Shown: positions 1 through 12,089 of the stretch, piece after piece
Numbering within the stretch: position 1 is the stretch's first letter
Layout: each line of letters starts with the position of its first letter
From: Montifringilla adamsi
Lineage: Eukaryota; Chordata; Aves; Passeriformes; Passeridae
Direction: 5' to 3'
Length of the DNA stretch: 64,000 bases
Assembly: GCA_017590115.1 (NCBI GenBank)
Contig: JAGGNK010008670.1
Location: forward strand, 3,876,751 to 3,940,750
Program-made: the position numbers and the translations under genes
Notes under the pieces: generated by a model
The model's input: the letters and a program-made list of their open reading frames with translations, nothing else
What the model was told of the DNA's origin: nothing
Databases searched by the model: none

Positions 1-242
1 AGCCTTGCCCATACAGCTGGGAATCCCTCAGCTGGCACTGACGCTGTGCTGCTTGTGCCAAACATCTGTATCACCCACTAATTTGATGTTGACTTTCTTT
101 ATAGCCAGGTGATCCACAGAACCACAGGGATTTGCTTTAGGACCAGAAAAGTCCTTCAGAACAGACTGCACACACAATGGGCTGGAAGGACCATTCCCCA
201 GGGAATGCCTGCCTGACCTGAAGGGGCTGCACACTTGGCAGG

Positions 243-384
243 ACAAGGCCAGGTTCAAGGCCAGGTTGGAAGGGCTTGGAGCAACCTGCGAGAGTGGAAG
301 GTGTCCCTGCCCATGGCAGGGGGTTGGGACTGGATGAGCTTTAAAGTCCTTTTGAACCCAAGTCATTCTGGGATTCTGTGATAG
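243..384 (+). mobile_element. CR1 LINE 3'-end fragment
   Basis: The segment matches the avian CR1 3' end: a GGTTGGAAGG-like start, then CCCTGCCCATGGCAGGGGG, GGGACTGGATGAGCTTTAAA and a terminal ATTCTGGGATTCTGTGAT. That terminal repeat marks the 3' end of the plus-strand copy. It is 5'-truncated and diverged, so non-functional. Confidence 0.85.
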
Positions 385-3300
385 TCTTGCAAGATCTAGT
401 GCTGGATGAACTGGTTGTGTGCAGAGCTGTGTGACAACCCCTGTTGTCACTGATTTATTATAGCTGTAAGAATTCCAACCTTTGCATATTCCAGCATAAG
501 CAGCTAAACACGAACTGTAGAATTCTAAACCATATTATTTTTTTCAAAGCCAGAATTTACATTACTTCCTATTAAATAGTAGTGACAACAAGTAGGTTTT
601 CCCAACTACTAAGTCATATTGAATTTGCATTTTGAATTCCATAAAAAGCAAGACTTATAGATCTATTGCACAAAATGTACATTTATGAACACAGTGCAGA
701 TACTTTTAACACTCAGATATCAAGTTACTCCTTTTAAAACTGAGCTACACAAAAGCAAACTTAACTTTCAGTCTCTGTTACAAGATACTAGACTGATAGA
801 GAAGATTTTCAGTCTGGAAAATTCTTTTTGGTTGAACTTCTGCCAGGATTAATCCCCTTTCAGTTAATCATTTACATGAATGGGCAATCTGCAGAGTTCA
901 TGCAAGGCCTGCAAACTATATTAATTACTAGAAACCTAATTACAAATCAACAGAGTCACAGGATCAGTGGTACCTCCATACGGTACCATCTGGTACAATG
1001 GAGCTGGATAGTTCAGCAAAACTCCCCATTCCATTCTGTGGAACCTCAACCTGAATGTGTGTTGCCAGAGAAAGCAAGTTTATGCAGATATAGGAGCTGG
1101 TTATAAAGCATTTTTAGGGCCATCCTTAATGACAGCATCCAATCCCTGTATTCTGATTGCTGTTTCAAAAGTTACTTCCAAAAAAGTATTTGTTCAACAC
1201 TTTTCTTTTTGAATGTGATACTAATGCTGTCATTACTTGCCTTTGCACATCCAAAAATACCCTAAATCCATACAAAAGATAATGAAAAAAATACTAAACA
1301 AGCAAATATGAAAATGTGTCCACCATAAAATGCTTTCCTTAAAGGTATTATGTGTACTGTGATTTGCTTCACTAATTATTACTCCAATTTAAAAGCTATG
1401 TTCAGAAATTCCATAAATGACAGGAACATGGGACAGTGCAGCTTCCATTAAAATTTAATTTTACCAATGTATTTTATCTTTCAGCAAATGGCCAGTTTGA
1501 AAGTTTTGACCAAAACCTATCAGTCTTGTTTTATACCATGTTAGCCAAACAAAAATTCAGGTCTTTAAAATCTCAACTTTTATGGTTTTACATCCAGACT
1601 TTCTAAGCCATTTGGATGCAAGGTCACAAAAAATCCAGTATTCTTTCCACAAATAATATTTGATCAATTGACTTTTCAAAGGAATTCAAAGGAATTTTCA
1701 AGGGTTAGCCATATTTCACCCCTGAGGTTCATACATTGGCTTTTGGAATTGAGATCAGCCACACTAAGTAAAATTGAGTAGCTTCAGTTTTGCCCAAAGT
1801 TTGGCTCCAGTTCTCCCTGATTAATTCCCAGATTTCCCATGGGAATGAGCAAGCTATGTAATCCACCTAGTCCCCCCAAATTCTCTCAAGAACAGTAGTA
1901 AATGTAATGCTTTTCCACTAAACAGCCAATCATGTTACAACCTGTTCCCTTTGCAGTATCTGCTGACCTTATCAGTGTGATTTAGTACAGGACAACACCA
2001 AAGGTGGGCACTTTTCAGGGTCCTGCAACTCAGGAAGGAGCAAAATCATCTACCCTGCTACCAAGGGATTGGGGAAAAAATTAACTCCCAAGGAGTGTTC
2101 CAGCTTGAAGGACATTCTGCACAGCCAGTCCATTACAGTGACACTCACACAGGTTTGCCTGTTCCCTTCTCTGGCTGGTTTTCAATTTCATGTGGACCAA
2201 AACCCCATTTGTAAGGCAGTGTGTCACTGTGAAGTCTGGTGTTTGTTTCTAATCCTAGGACACAGCTTCAAGATCATTCTTGAACTGGTCCCACACTTAC
2301 TAACCCATCCATCAGACCACCCCCTCTACTTTGCTTCTGGCAACTGTGCTCTTCTAGATTAGACCTTTCTGGGGGAATCGTGGAAGGAAGCAAGGTTTAG
2401 CTAAAGAATCTGCTACGTCTGAACACAGATTTCATGTTGGAAAAAGGCTGACCTGTGATAAAGAAGCCATTTATCAAGTTCTGTCCCTGTCCATTTCATG
2501 ATCTCTCTGTTAAAGTGCAGATAAGTAGATTTTTATCTTGCTCCAGTAAACTTGATAAGAAGAAACAGGGATTATCACTCTTTCACAGATTCCTCACTTA
2601 GGACAGACAGCATTCAGAAAGAATGGAATAAAACCTGCTTAGGCTCTACTTTAGCAGGTTCTCTACTTCTACAAATCCATTCCAGCACTGCATTTTGGTA
2701 ACCAACATAATTCTTGAACTGTCTATTAATTATTAGACAATAAAATTGTCTAATACAATTTTTACCTTCCATCTTGAAGACCATAAATCCTGTCAGCTAA
2801 GCTATGTCTGCCATAGATTTTGTCAAAAGGGAACAAAAGGGCACATCCTGGTACTTCAGGAATTGTGAAAGATGGGTACCAGTTGACATTTCTTTGGAAA
2901 TTAATCGAGAGAATCTCTTTATTCTTAATTCAGCTTTAGAGTAGTACCCAAACTGCCCAAAGCTCATTAATTTCTGTTCATAACGAATTTCCTACATGTC
3001 TCTCTGTCCCTCCTGTGGTGCTCTGCCATTTTTCCTCAAGTGAAGACACCCAGCAGGAACAGGAATGCTGAGGGATCCAGAAATGCTCTCCTGCCTCGTG
3101 CCTGCAACATCCAGGCAAGAACAACTTGCTCTTCCCTGCAGAGGGACACTGAAGCATCTTTATGAACTGTGTTTGTCACAGTTCACTACAGCACACACCA
3201 ATCCTGCTGCTGTGCCAGAATCCAAGGGCTACGTGCCAGAGATCTTGTGAAGCAGAGTTTCTCTCTCCAAACTTCCCTCACTAGGTAAAACAGGAAAAAA

Positions 3301-4450
3301 ATAAATATATAACCTTATTATATTGCTGGGTTTGTTTCTACCTCAGAAAGTATTTTTTTCTGAGAATTAACTTTTTGAATCATGTTTTCCTGAAACATGA
3401 TATACATGGACTAAATCATCTGATGAAAAATGGATGCTGATGCAAGTTTTTACTTTTATTTATTTGGCTAACCCCACATCTTACACAGCATTTGCTGCAG
3501 CCTCACCCAAACAATCTTGAAAAAAATTCCAGTAAAAAAACTTTTTTCAAGACTATCTACTCATTACATTTCAAGTCACAGGCAGTTATGAATTGAGTGG
3601 ACTGAACACAAGGTGAAAATGGTCTTTAAACTTAGAATGCTCCTTTGCTTCCTTGTCTGCTTACAATGCAAAGATTTGGACAACCACATGAAAACTATTC
3701 TCAGTTCATTTTAACTGGTCTCTAATAATTTAATTTTTTAAAAGGAAGATCTAAAATTATTTCTAAAACCCAATAGTGGATTTTTAAAGCAATATTTCTG
3801 GATGTGATTTTTTTTCTGTATAAAGAAAGTCCAGGTAGCAACAAAACAGACACAATGGAATTTAAAACAAAAATATTTAGAGTCACAGTCACTTCAAAAA
3901 ATTTAAATAATTCCACATTAAAACCAATATATTTTGTGTTATAAAAAAGATTTTGTTTTCTGTGAGGTTGTGCAGAGGTAGAGCAGAATTACACCCCTTT
4001 GCTAATGATAACACTTCCCTGAGAGTCATTTTCAATAGGAATGAGCCTATTTCCCCCAGGTTTAGGCACTGTGTTAGTGTTTTAGAGAGAAAAAGGGGCA
4101 ATATTTTGTTGTTGTAATGAGCACCTGATGAATTTTAGGCAAGTGATTAAGGATTAACAAACACCCCACCAGCTGACACAGATATTGGAAGAAATTAAGC
4201 ACTCCGTGACATTTCCAAACTTGCCATTTCTAGGCATTGGTTCTGAGAGCCAACTGATGGCCAGTGAGAATTAAAGAGTAAATTGCCGGCTTGAGCAGTA
4301 TAACCAACTGATCCCTGTGTTAGCCTCACAATATGCTTAACAGGATTTCCACCTTGCAGCTCCCCCCAATCCCATCAGGTACACAGCTCTGGGGTGTCAC
4401 ACTCCTGGGATGACTCCTTGCCAAGTCAGAAGCACAACCTTTCTAAAAAT

Positions 4451-4462
4451 CAGTATAAATAG
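4451..4462 (+). promoter_or_regulatory. TATA-like site, first copy of CAGTATAAATAG
   Basis: CAGTATAAATAG occurs here, with TATAAATAG at 4454-4462, and again at 7595-7606. GGATTA (CRX/OTX-type K50 homeodomain motif) lies upstream at 4151-4156, and a donor-like GTAAGT follows at 4916. Together these could mark a TATA promoter and a noncoding first exon of SAMD7, but AT-rich DNA gives such matches by chance. Confidence 0.2.
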
Positions 4463-7400
4463 GTAACACAACAGGGGAGAGCCAAGCAATTCCAAACCTT
4501 GTCTTGTATTTCTTGTCGGAACAGGAAGATTTTAAGTGAATGCATCAAGCATCTTAAAAGCTAACAACGGCTTAGCAGGTTAAATGTGAAATAGGTTTAT
4601 CAGCTCAGTGCAGTGCTCTTCGTGTAATTATGTTTTTACAGCCTGGTTAGGGGATGGTATTGGAGAAGAGCTTGTGATGTCAGAGTGGGGAGGGCTTAGG
4701 AGCAGGGATGAGAGCTAATCAAGACAAGTTCAGTTTGTATTTAAAGTAAAGTCAGCGTTAGTTAAGGCAGTTTTTGACACGTTAATCTTGATGTGTTTTA
4801 AAAGCTGCCAAACACATTAGTGAGGCAGCCTGGAAGGAAGACTCATAGAGAGGGGACACACTTGGATGTTCATGGTGGCTTCACTGTACCCAAAACTAAG
4901 GTCTGCACGATAGACGTAAGTAGACACAAAATAAAAAGTGCTGGGTTTTTTATGTAAATGGTGATGAAACACCTGTTAAGTAATACCGAAAGGTCAATGA
5001 TTTTTCCGATTAAATAGGAAAGACTTGTCTCACAGCAGAAATGGAACAGATCAAAGCAAACTTACTTGTGGTGACTTAATTTAAGAGCAGCACTTGAGTG
5101 CAAAGAGTAAAGTTAGGAATAGGCAGGGTGGTATAGAAGTAAATTATTTGATTAACTCAATTCTGATTTTTCAGCAATCTGCTATAGGTATTCTTATGGG
5201 AAATAATTCTGCAAATTCAGGTGCAAATACCGTATTTCTTACAACATAACTTGATCATTCTAGAAATATTTTAAGACCTCTTTCACAAACAGAGGATTTT
5301 AGTTTGGGAAGGTTTGTCCTTGCATACTCAGTATTTTTCTAGAAGACTTTGAATTCAGATTGCATTGCTTGTTATATATGTACAAATGTTTCCCTGTCTT
5401 GTCAGTCCATAAAATAATATTCTTAAAAGCTAAGTGGTTGTTAATATATTTATCTTAATCTTTGTGCTAATTTAAGTTTTAAAGTAAATCCGAAAAATCT
5501 CAATATTTTATAGTTATTTCCTGGTGCAGTGGATTTTCCAAATCAGAATGCAATCAGAATTAATCAAGGCCATCATCACAAGATATATTTGACTGCTTTA
5601 GTCTGATGTAACTACATTAGATTTAGCCAGTGAAAATTTTGACTATATGTGTGTATACATCATAACAAACTCCAGTGCTGGCAGCTTTGTAGAGCACCAA
5701 TGTACACAGTGGGACAAATTTTTTAAAAATATCTTAAGGTAATAAGGGTTCCTTACGTTTTATTATCTGACTATGTGGGCAGAATTAGCTGTAGACTGAG
5801 AAAGGCTTGGGTACTATTGCATTGTGTATGGAGTGAAAAATTCAAGTTCCTTAGTTAGATAACATGTGAATTTCCAGATCTCCACAGTGCAGCAGAATAT
5901 GGAAAGAGTAAGAGAGGGAGGCAATCCTAACTCAAGTAATTCTCTCATGGTCTGATCTTCAGAATGGAGCTGAAGATGTTCAGTCTGTTAGAGATGTTGA
6001 TTTCTGAGCCTGTTCACAGGGCCAGGTGTGCAATTTTGCTAATCTCACAAGGGACAGAAGTTGTATTAAAACCTGTGACTTCATACACGAATTTGGATAA
6101 TAATAGTGGGTTTAGTATCTGACATCTGTGTCAGATATATATTCTAACATACCCGCAAATATTTTTTAAGATGTGTATGTGCTGTATTTTGCTTTGTAAT
6201 AAAGAAATCTGACCTGAAATGATTAATGATGGAAACCCACATCATCTTGATTTACTTTAGTAGTGGAAGATGCAGCAAACGTAGGATTTTGGAAAATTCA
6301 AGTGATACTGCTGCAGTATTTAATATCCTGACTGAAAAGGGCATGTATCAATGATTCAGTACAAATTTTCTAGATTCAAACTTTTAGTTAGCCAGTTGAG
6401 TTAAAGAATTGCTAAATTAAAATAGTTTTAAATAGTCTAACTAAAACTTGTTCCTCTTCCCACTACCTGGTTACTTTTGGCACTGAGAGAGTTGTCATTT
6501 GCACTGACATTTCATGTAAAAGTAAGACACAAATCCCACTAAAATTCAGCTGTATTTGGAAACACCAGCCTGGTCCTCCAACGATCAGAAAGCTTTCTGT
6601 CCCACAGTTTCCATTTCCAGTATTCAAAAATCAAACTAAAAAGCAACACATTTGTTTTTAATGCTTTAAAAGTAATAATCATCAAAAAGTAAAAACCACA
6701 GAGTTTAGTTTCCTTTTAACTGACCCTGCTTTTGCCATATTTTGCTTCTGAAAGAGTCTAAGAAAGAGGATAATGTTTCAAGTGTCATCCCTAATTATGA
6801 AATAAATCCACAAGGAAAACAAATGACATCATGCTTTTATCTCTGTGTATATAACTGATGTAATAGGAAGACCCATCCTTTGTAAACATCTCCCTGTGCC
6901 AGTTTGCCAGGATCCAGGGTGGGTGCACAGTGTTCTGAGTGCATGCACACACTTTCTCCAATATTTTCATTAGTTCTTTCTTAGCTATTGCACTTAGTTT
7001 TTTAACAGGAGTTGTTAAAGCCCTCACAGTGATCCCAGAGGAGTCTTTGTGTGCTGCCACAAACACAAATAAATCTCAGCCTTGTGCTGTGCAGAGACCA
7101 GTCCTGTGGTCACAGCGCCGAGCTGAGAGGGAGAAGCGCCCAACACAGTTTCCACCTCAGCTGCGGACTGTCCTGGATCTCTGTGCCTCCAGTGCCACAT
7201 CAAACAGCAGGAATTTGGCTCCCTTTTCCTCCACCGTCTGCCTCTGTCACCTCGTAGCCTTTGCAGGCCCTCTCTGTGTATTTGTGCTCAGCACAAAGCA
7301 TCTCCACCTCTGGGTTTAGCCCATGCCTCAGCCTGAGTGATGCCTCAGTCTCCCCTTGCCCACAGCGATTCCAAGGGGAACAAGATGAGCTTTACATGTG

Positions 7401-7594
7401 AACCCAGCTTAGTTCCTGAAGGATTGAGTTTGCCAGCACTAAGCCTTGACTACTGGCTGAGAACAGCATGTTTAAAAAAAAAAGAGTGACTTGCTGCTCA
7501 CAATTTTACCAATCAGCTGGCTCAAGAACGGGCAGGTCCGTGTCTCCCAGCCAGTGTGAAGGCATGCAACACAAACTCTGCTGGCTGACACACA

Positions 7595-7910
7595 CAGTAT
7601 AAATAGAGTTATTTTCCTTTCTTTAGGGAATGTATCGTTCTCAATCCAGTTTTAGGATTACACTCTAATCTCAGTCTCTGAGCAGTCTGTGCCCACACAT
7701 CTAGGATTAGAATTTAGCCCCACAGCCTCTCCAATGGCACCTCACTCCAATAAAGAAGATATATTTCATGCTCCTGTATGACATAATGATAGCATAACTG
7801 CTGTTTTCCTTTCCAAAAGTTATTTATTTTGCTGATTGTGGATTCTGGAACAATTACAATCTCTAGTTTTATAACCCTCAGCATAGATTCAGAGCAAGAA
7901 CCCTTAATCC
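7595..7910 (+). promoter_or_regulatory. Candidate photoreceptor-type promoter: TATA box plus K50 homeodomain motifs
   Basis: TATAAATAG lies at 7598-7606. It is followed by GGATTA at 7655-7660, TAATCT at 7666-7671, GGATTA at 7704-7709 and TAATCC at 7905-7910. TGACTCAGC, the core of a MARE/NRL-like site, is at 8103-8111. In mammals SAMD7 is a retina gene under CRX control, so CRX- and NRL-like sites 4 kb upstream of its first coding exon would fit a promoter or enhancer. This is motif matching only; no transcription start is shown. Confidence 0.25.
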
Positions 7911-9010
7911 AATAACTAATAACACTAAGACTATTAATAATATTGGAATATTTATCTATTTTTTAGAACAGCGCCTGATTTCTCAAACAATCAGGTCATT
8001 TTCTAAAAGGGAAGCCAATGGAAATGCAAATGAGATTACTTATGTCTTCATTCATATGTTTCTCTCATAAGCATGAATGCATGTTCATATTGTGTGTTTG
8101 ATTGACTCAGCTGACACAAATTTACCTGAGCATTTTAAACAATACTCAACTTCTTCCAGTCTGTGGAGACACTGCTGTAGTTCACTAAACATGGACTTTA
8201 AAGAATGCTAATTTCATGTGTTTGATGTAAATAAAAGCAGTATTTGTAAATGAAATGTCAATGCATTTAACTAAAAAAACCCAGTCTTCCAACAAGTCTA
8301 TATTATATATGCCATGTTTTGCCAACGCAATTGATAACATCAAGACATAGACTGCTACAGACATTTTTAAACTGTTGCATGATTAGATTTGCAAATGCTT
8401 CTGGTTCATGAAGTTCGTGTCTTGCCACTTCTCATCTAATAAATTGAGACAGAATTAGTCCTGGGTGAGTGGTTCTGCCTGCTGCCAAGAAGGGTTTGCT
8501 AAGGGTAAGACTCTAAAGGCAGAGATTAACTTGTCTTCATCCCTGTAATGTGCTGTACAGCCAGGATTTGTGCAATAGGATCAGAGCAGAGCCATATATG
8601 AATCTAACGCTGGACAGCTGGTGTGTATGAATTTATATGAACCCTGATGCCAGATTTTGAGCTCCTCTCAAATCCCAGCTAATAAATGTATCAGAAGTGT
8701 ACTTTCCCTGTTCCCTCTCAGATCCTCCTCAGCTGGTGTGGTTTCTAATATGTGAGTTGTTATGAAAATAGTATGAACGAACCTAAACTACCCTAAATTT
8801 GACCTGCAGGTCAGAACTCCAGCTAAGTAACTGAAAAAGGTGTTTTTCCAAATGGAATAACATGGATTAGTCAGGTTCAGTACTTCTTCCTGACACAGAG
8901 TTACATACAAATCTTTATATTATGTTATTAAGCTATTTATCCCACCTGACTGTTTCAATACTTCCCTAACAGGAAATTCAGGAAAATAAAGAAGTAATTT
9001 AATACAGATA

Positions 9011-9026
9011 ACACACACACACACAC
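9011..9026. repeat. (AC)8 microsatellite
   Basis: Eight uninterrupted AC units in AT-rich intergenic DNA. Confidence 0.9.
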
Positions 9027-10290
9027 GAAACATGTCCTTTAAACTAAGTTTGAACCATATGGATATTTTGCCATTCAACTTACAGAAAGAGATTAGAATT
9101 CTGGTGGAAATAACATCTCAACTTTATATCACAAATACCAGAGTTATTTTTATGTATCTGAGAAGAAATTCGATATAAGTTAGATAGGATTGATTGGCAC
9201 ACTAATGAAAACACCAGAATGATTTCATGAAGCAACTCCAGTGAAAACCTCAATAAGGAATCAAACTTTCCTTTTGGCTTATGATGATTCAAAAACTGGG
9301 TCAGTGGAAGCAGTAAGCTACAGCTTCAGTGGAAGAAGATACCAAAGAACTTTTAAATCATATTATTCCATGAGTTTTTCAATACTGTATCTTTTCCATG
9401 TGAAACCAAAAGACCACACTGTCTGCCTTTGCAAGGATAAGTTTTTTATCTGATGCTTGTTGTCTGCAATGGTGGTCTGTGAATCTTGGTCATCTGGTGG
9501 ATAATAATTATCAGTAAATATGGATCACTTTGCTGTGGATGCTGCTGTAATCAGTACCCTACATTCTGGGAAAAATGCCAACATTTAAAAGAAAACATCA
9601 TATTTAAATAGGAGTTTTAAAGAAAGTTCTTACATAGTTTCTGCTTCATCTCTGAAAGAAGGCAGTGTGAGACTGCCTGTCAACAGCCACTGTATCATCT
9701 TTCACATCCAACACAAAATCCAAACTTATTTTGGGAACAACAGACTACACAGAGAACAGCACAGTGATACTGGTGCCACTGGTTTCTAACCACTTACTGC
9801 TGCTTGCTTTTGGATGGATGTCTGTTAGAACAGGCAGGGTATATGGGATCCTACAGGAGGGATTTGGGCCACAACAGATGGCTCTTTTCCCACCAGGTCT
9901 TCCATGATTCTACAGTTTAAAGTTGCATCATATAATTTTAGTCACTGGTGTGATTTTAGGGGGAAGCGTAGAAGTTCTAGGAAGGCCTAAGGAAGAAAGT
10001 GTCATTTACTTGTGTGCCTTTTTTCCACACAGGGACATTTCTCCAGGCAAAAAACAAAACCAAATACATCCACAACTTTGATTTAGACAGGATACTGACA
10101 TATTCTAGCAGTTCCTAAAATGCAAAAGTGGTACAACTTGTCAGTCATCTGAGAGACAAAAATGTGTCAGTATTAAAACTCGCTATTAATTTTATTTTTT
10201 CCCTGATTTACTAGAATAAAAAGGTTAAAATTTCCTGGGTTTTTTTTCCGTTATGGCTATCTGAACCTCTCATGGTTTCTTTGCACCTTC

Positions 10291-10395
10291 ACAGAATCAC
10301 AGAACAGTTTGGAATGGAAGGGACCTTTAAGGCCATCTAGTCCAATGCCCCTGCAATAAGCACTGACATCTTCAGGCAGACCAGGTTTCTCTAGT
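10291..10395 (-). mobile_element. CR1 LINE 3'-end fragment
   Basis: ACAGAATCACAGAACAGTTT, then a GGAATGGAAGGGACCTTTAA-like block, then CATCTAGTCCAATGCCCCTG: the reverse complement of the avian CR1 3' terminus. The element is therefore on the minus strand. It is a short, 5'-truncated copy. Confidence 0.9.
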
Positions 10396-11358
10396 GAGGT
10401 GCACCAGACAAAGGCCAAAGGCCAGGCTGTAAGAAGGGCAGCATGAAGTTTAACATTTCAGTTTGTTTTGCAGAGTGTTCAACACAAAGTCTCTATACAA
10501 GAAAGAAAAACACCTAAATGGCTCACTGAACAATATGGTGGCAAATACAATCATCCCAGTTACCACCTATTTTTTGAGCTGTTGAAAAGTTTAGTCCAGC
10601 ACTAAATCGCTTTAGTCCTGAGCTTTAAAATGCTTTAGCAGCTCAGAAGCACTTTGGCAGCTCAAATGCTCTTCATGAGGCACCCAGCATCCTAAATCGC
10701 TTTAAGTCTAAAGTATCCTAAAAAAAAGGAAATGGAAACATGTTCAGATACAAATGTCAAGAACAAAGGCCATGGTGCTGGTCTGGGATTTGACAGTCTT
10801 GTCTGTTGCCAGGAAGATCTGAATCTTGGCCAGCACAGAATCCAACATCTACTCTTACAAATGTAAAGCACTCGTTATTTTGAGGGAACACCAGTGGTGT
10901 GGTCTAAGTTCAGCTACTTTCAGTGTAAATGGCTGAAATCACTCACTTGTTCACTTTTGGGTAATGAAACACAGGACTTTGCTTTTATCTCATTTTTGGA
11001 TAAGGAACAGCACTCCTGTCTTTGCATTTCCCTCACTGTTACCTCTACCAAATGCTGGCTGAACTCCTGGAGCTGTAACTCTCTATCTGCAGGATGAGAA
11101 CACTTCAGCATTACATTTTCCTTCTTTCAGAAGACAGAAAGAATCCATTTCATCAGAGCTAAATGGGAATGGAAATTCAACTTTAAAAAATTTCAAAATC
11201 TAACCATTTGCTGTGCAAGTCTAGTGTGAGATAAATATACAGATACTCTTGATGCTGCCTTCAGAGCCAGCCTGCTCCCTCTGCCAACTCCTCAACTCAA
11301 AGCATTCCATACAGGATAGCTTTTTAACACCTAAGTTACAGGACTTGCTTCTTTTACA

Positions 11359-11423
11359 ATTATTAATTATGTATATATTAATTACATATATTAATTTAAT
11401 AATTAATATAAACATATAATTAA
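11359..11423. repeat. AT-rich cluster of TTAATTA-type motifs
   Basis: About 65 bp of almost pure A/T in which ATTAAT/TTAATTA recurs on both strands. The partial inverted repeats may be simple low-complexity DNA. TAATTA is also the core site of Q50 homeodomain factors. It lies about 560 bp upstream of the first SAMD7 coding exon. Confidence 0.5.
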
Positions 11424-11986
11424 TCTGAGTCTTACTGATTCTATCACTGTTTTCATCACTACAAAACATGTTCTTTTACCTGTTTTACTTCAATTTGGCA
11501 GACTTAAGGGGCTGATGTCATTTGGAACAGATAATTTCTACAATTTCTTTCCATCTACTTCACTTAGTTTACAGTAAACAGGGCTCCAAACTATTACAAT
11601 TCTGAAATTAAACCAAAGACACCTGCCTTCCTAAGTATGAGCACATCACTGCTCTCAGATGCACCAGGGGCTGAAGGCAAATGCTTGGGCTTAATTACCT
11701 CCTTTTGAGCAGGTGTTATTTTCCAGCACCCTGATTTTCCTTGTATTGTAGGATCCAACAACTCAGTGCAAGCAAGGGCAATATTTGCATTGTCCTGAAA
11801 ACTGGAAGTTTCCACATGGAAAACACTAAAACCCACAGGCATGGAAGGGTCCAGCTGTGACCTGCTTAGCTGGGAAACCACCTGCACAACCTTCTCTGTT
11901 TCTCATTGTTGAATGTCTTATTTCTCTCTTTGGTGCTGCTGCTTCAGCTCTTTGCAGCAGCAGAGTTGTTGCTGTCTCCCTGCAGC

Positions 11987-12089
11987 ATGACTCCCCGGGA
12001 GCACATGAGGAAGATGTCCATGCTGGGGGAGCAGGGATCACTGGAGGAAAAGCACCTGTACCGGCTGGCAGGCGGCATGGCAGCAGGAG
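11987..12089 (+). CDS. SAMD7: SAMD7 coding exon 1
   Basis: Begins MTPREHMRKMSMLGEQ and ends at donor GTGAGC (12090), phase 1. The acceptor CTGTCTCCCTGCAG ends at 11985, so the start codon sits one base into the exon. Cleanly joined to exon 2, it gives GMAAGELRQRQEM. Confidence 0.8.

Larger units (their letters stand above)
1..11985. other. Noncoding region upstream of SAMD7
   Basis: No exon of a recognisable protein was found here on either strand. Open frames are short, lack flanking splice signals and resemble no family I know. By synteny the next gene to the left should be an LRR gene such as LRRC31, but none of its exons is visible. The stretch holds two CR1 fragments, an (AC)n repeat, an AT-rich TAATTA cluster and two TATA-like sites, each listed separately. 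At least one noncoding 5' exon of SAMD7 is expected here, because the first coding exon begins just after a splice acceptor. Its position could not be fixed. Confidence 0.7.

Noticed and set aside
6939..7319. 126-codon plus-strand frame upstream of SAMD7
   Set aside because: No known domain, no splice partners, and overlapping frames of similar length on both strands.
9885..9925. Possible further CR1 end (TCTTCCATGATTCTACAG)
   Set aside because: Only a short resemblance to the CR1 terminus without the preceding diagnostic blocks.
1..11985. Exons of the expected left neighbour (LRRC31-type LRR gene)
   Set aside because: No leucine-rich repeat pattern was found in any frame; the gene must lie beyond the left edge or be absent.
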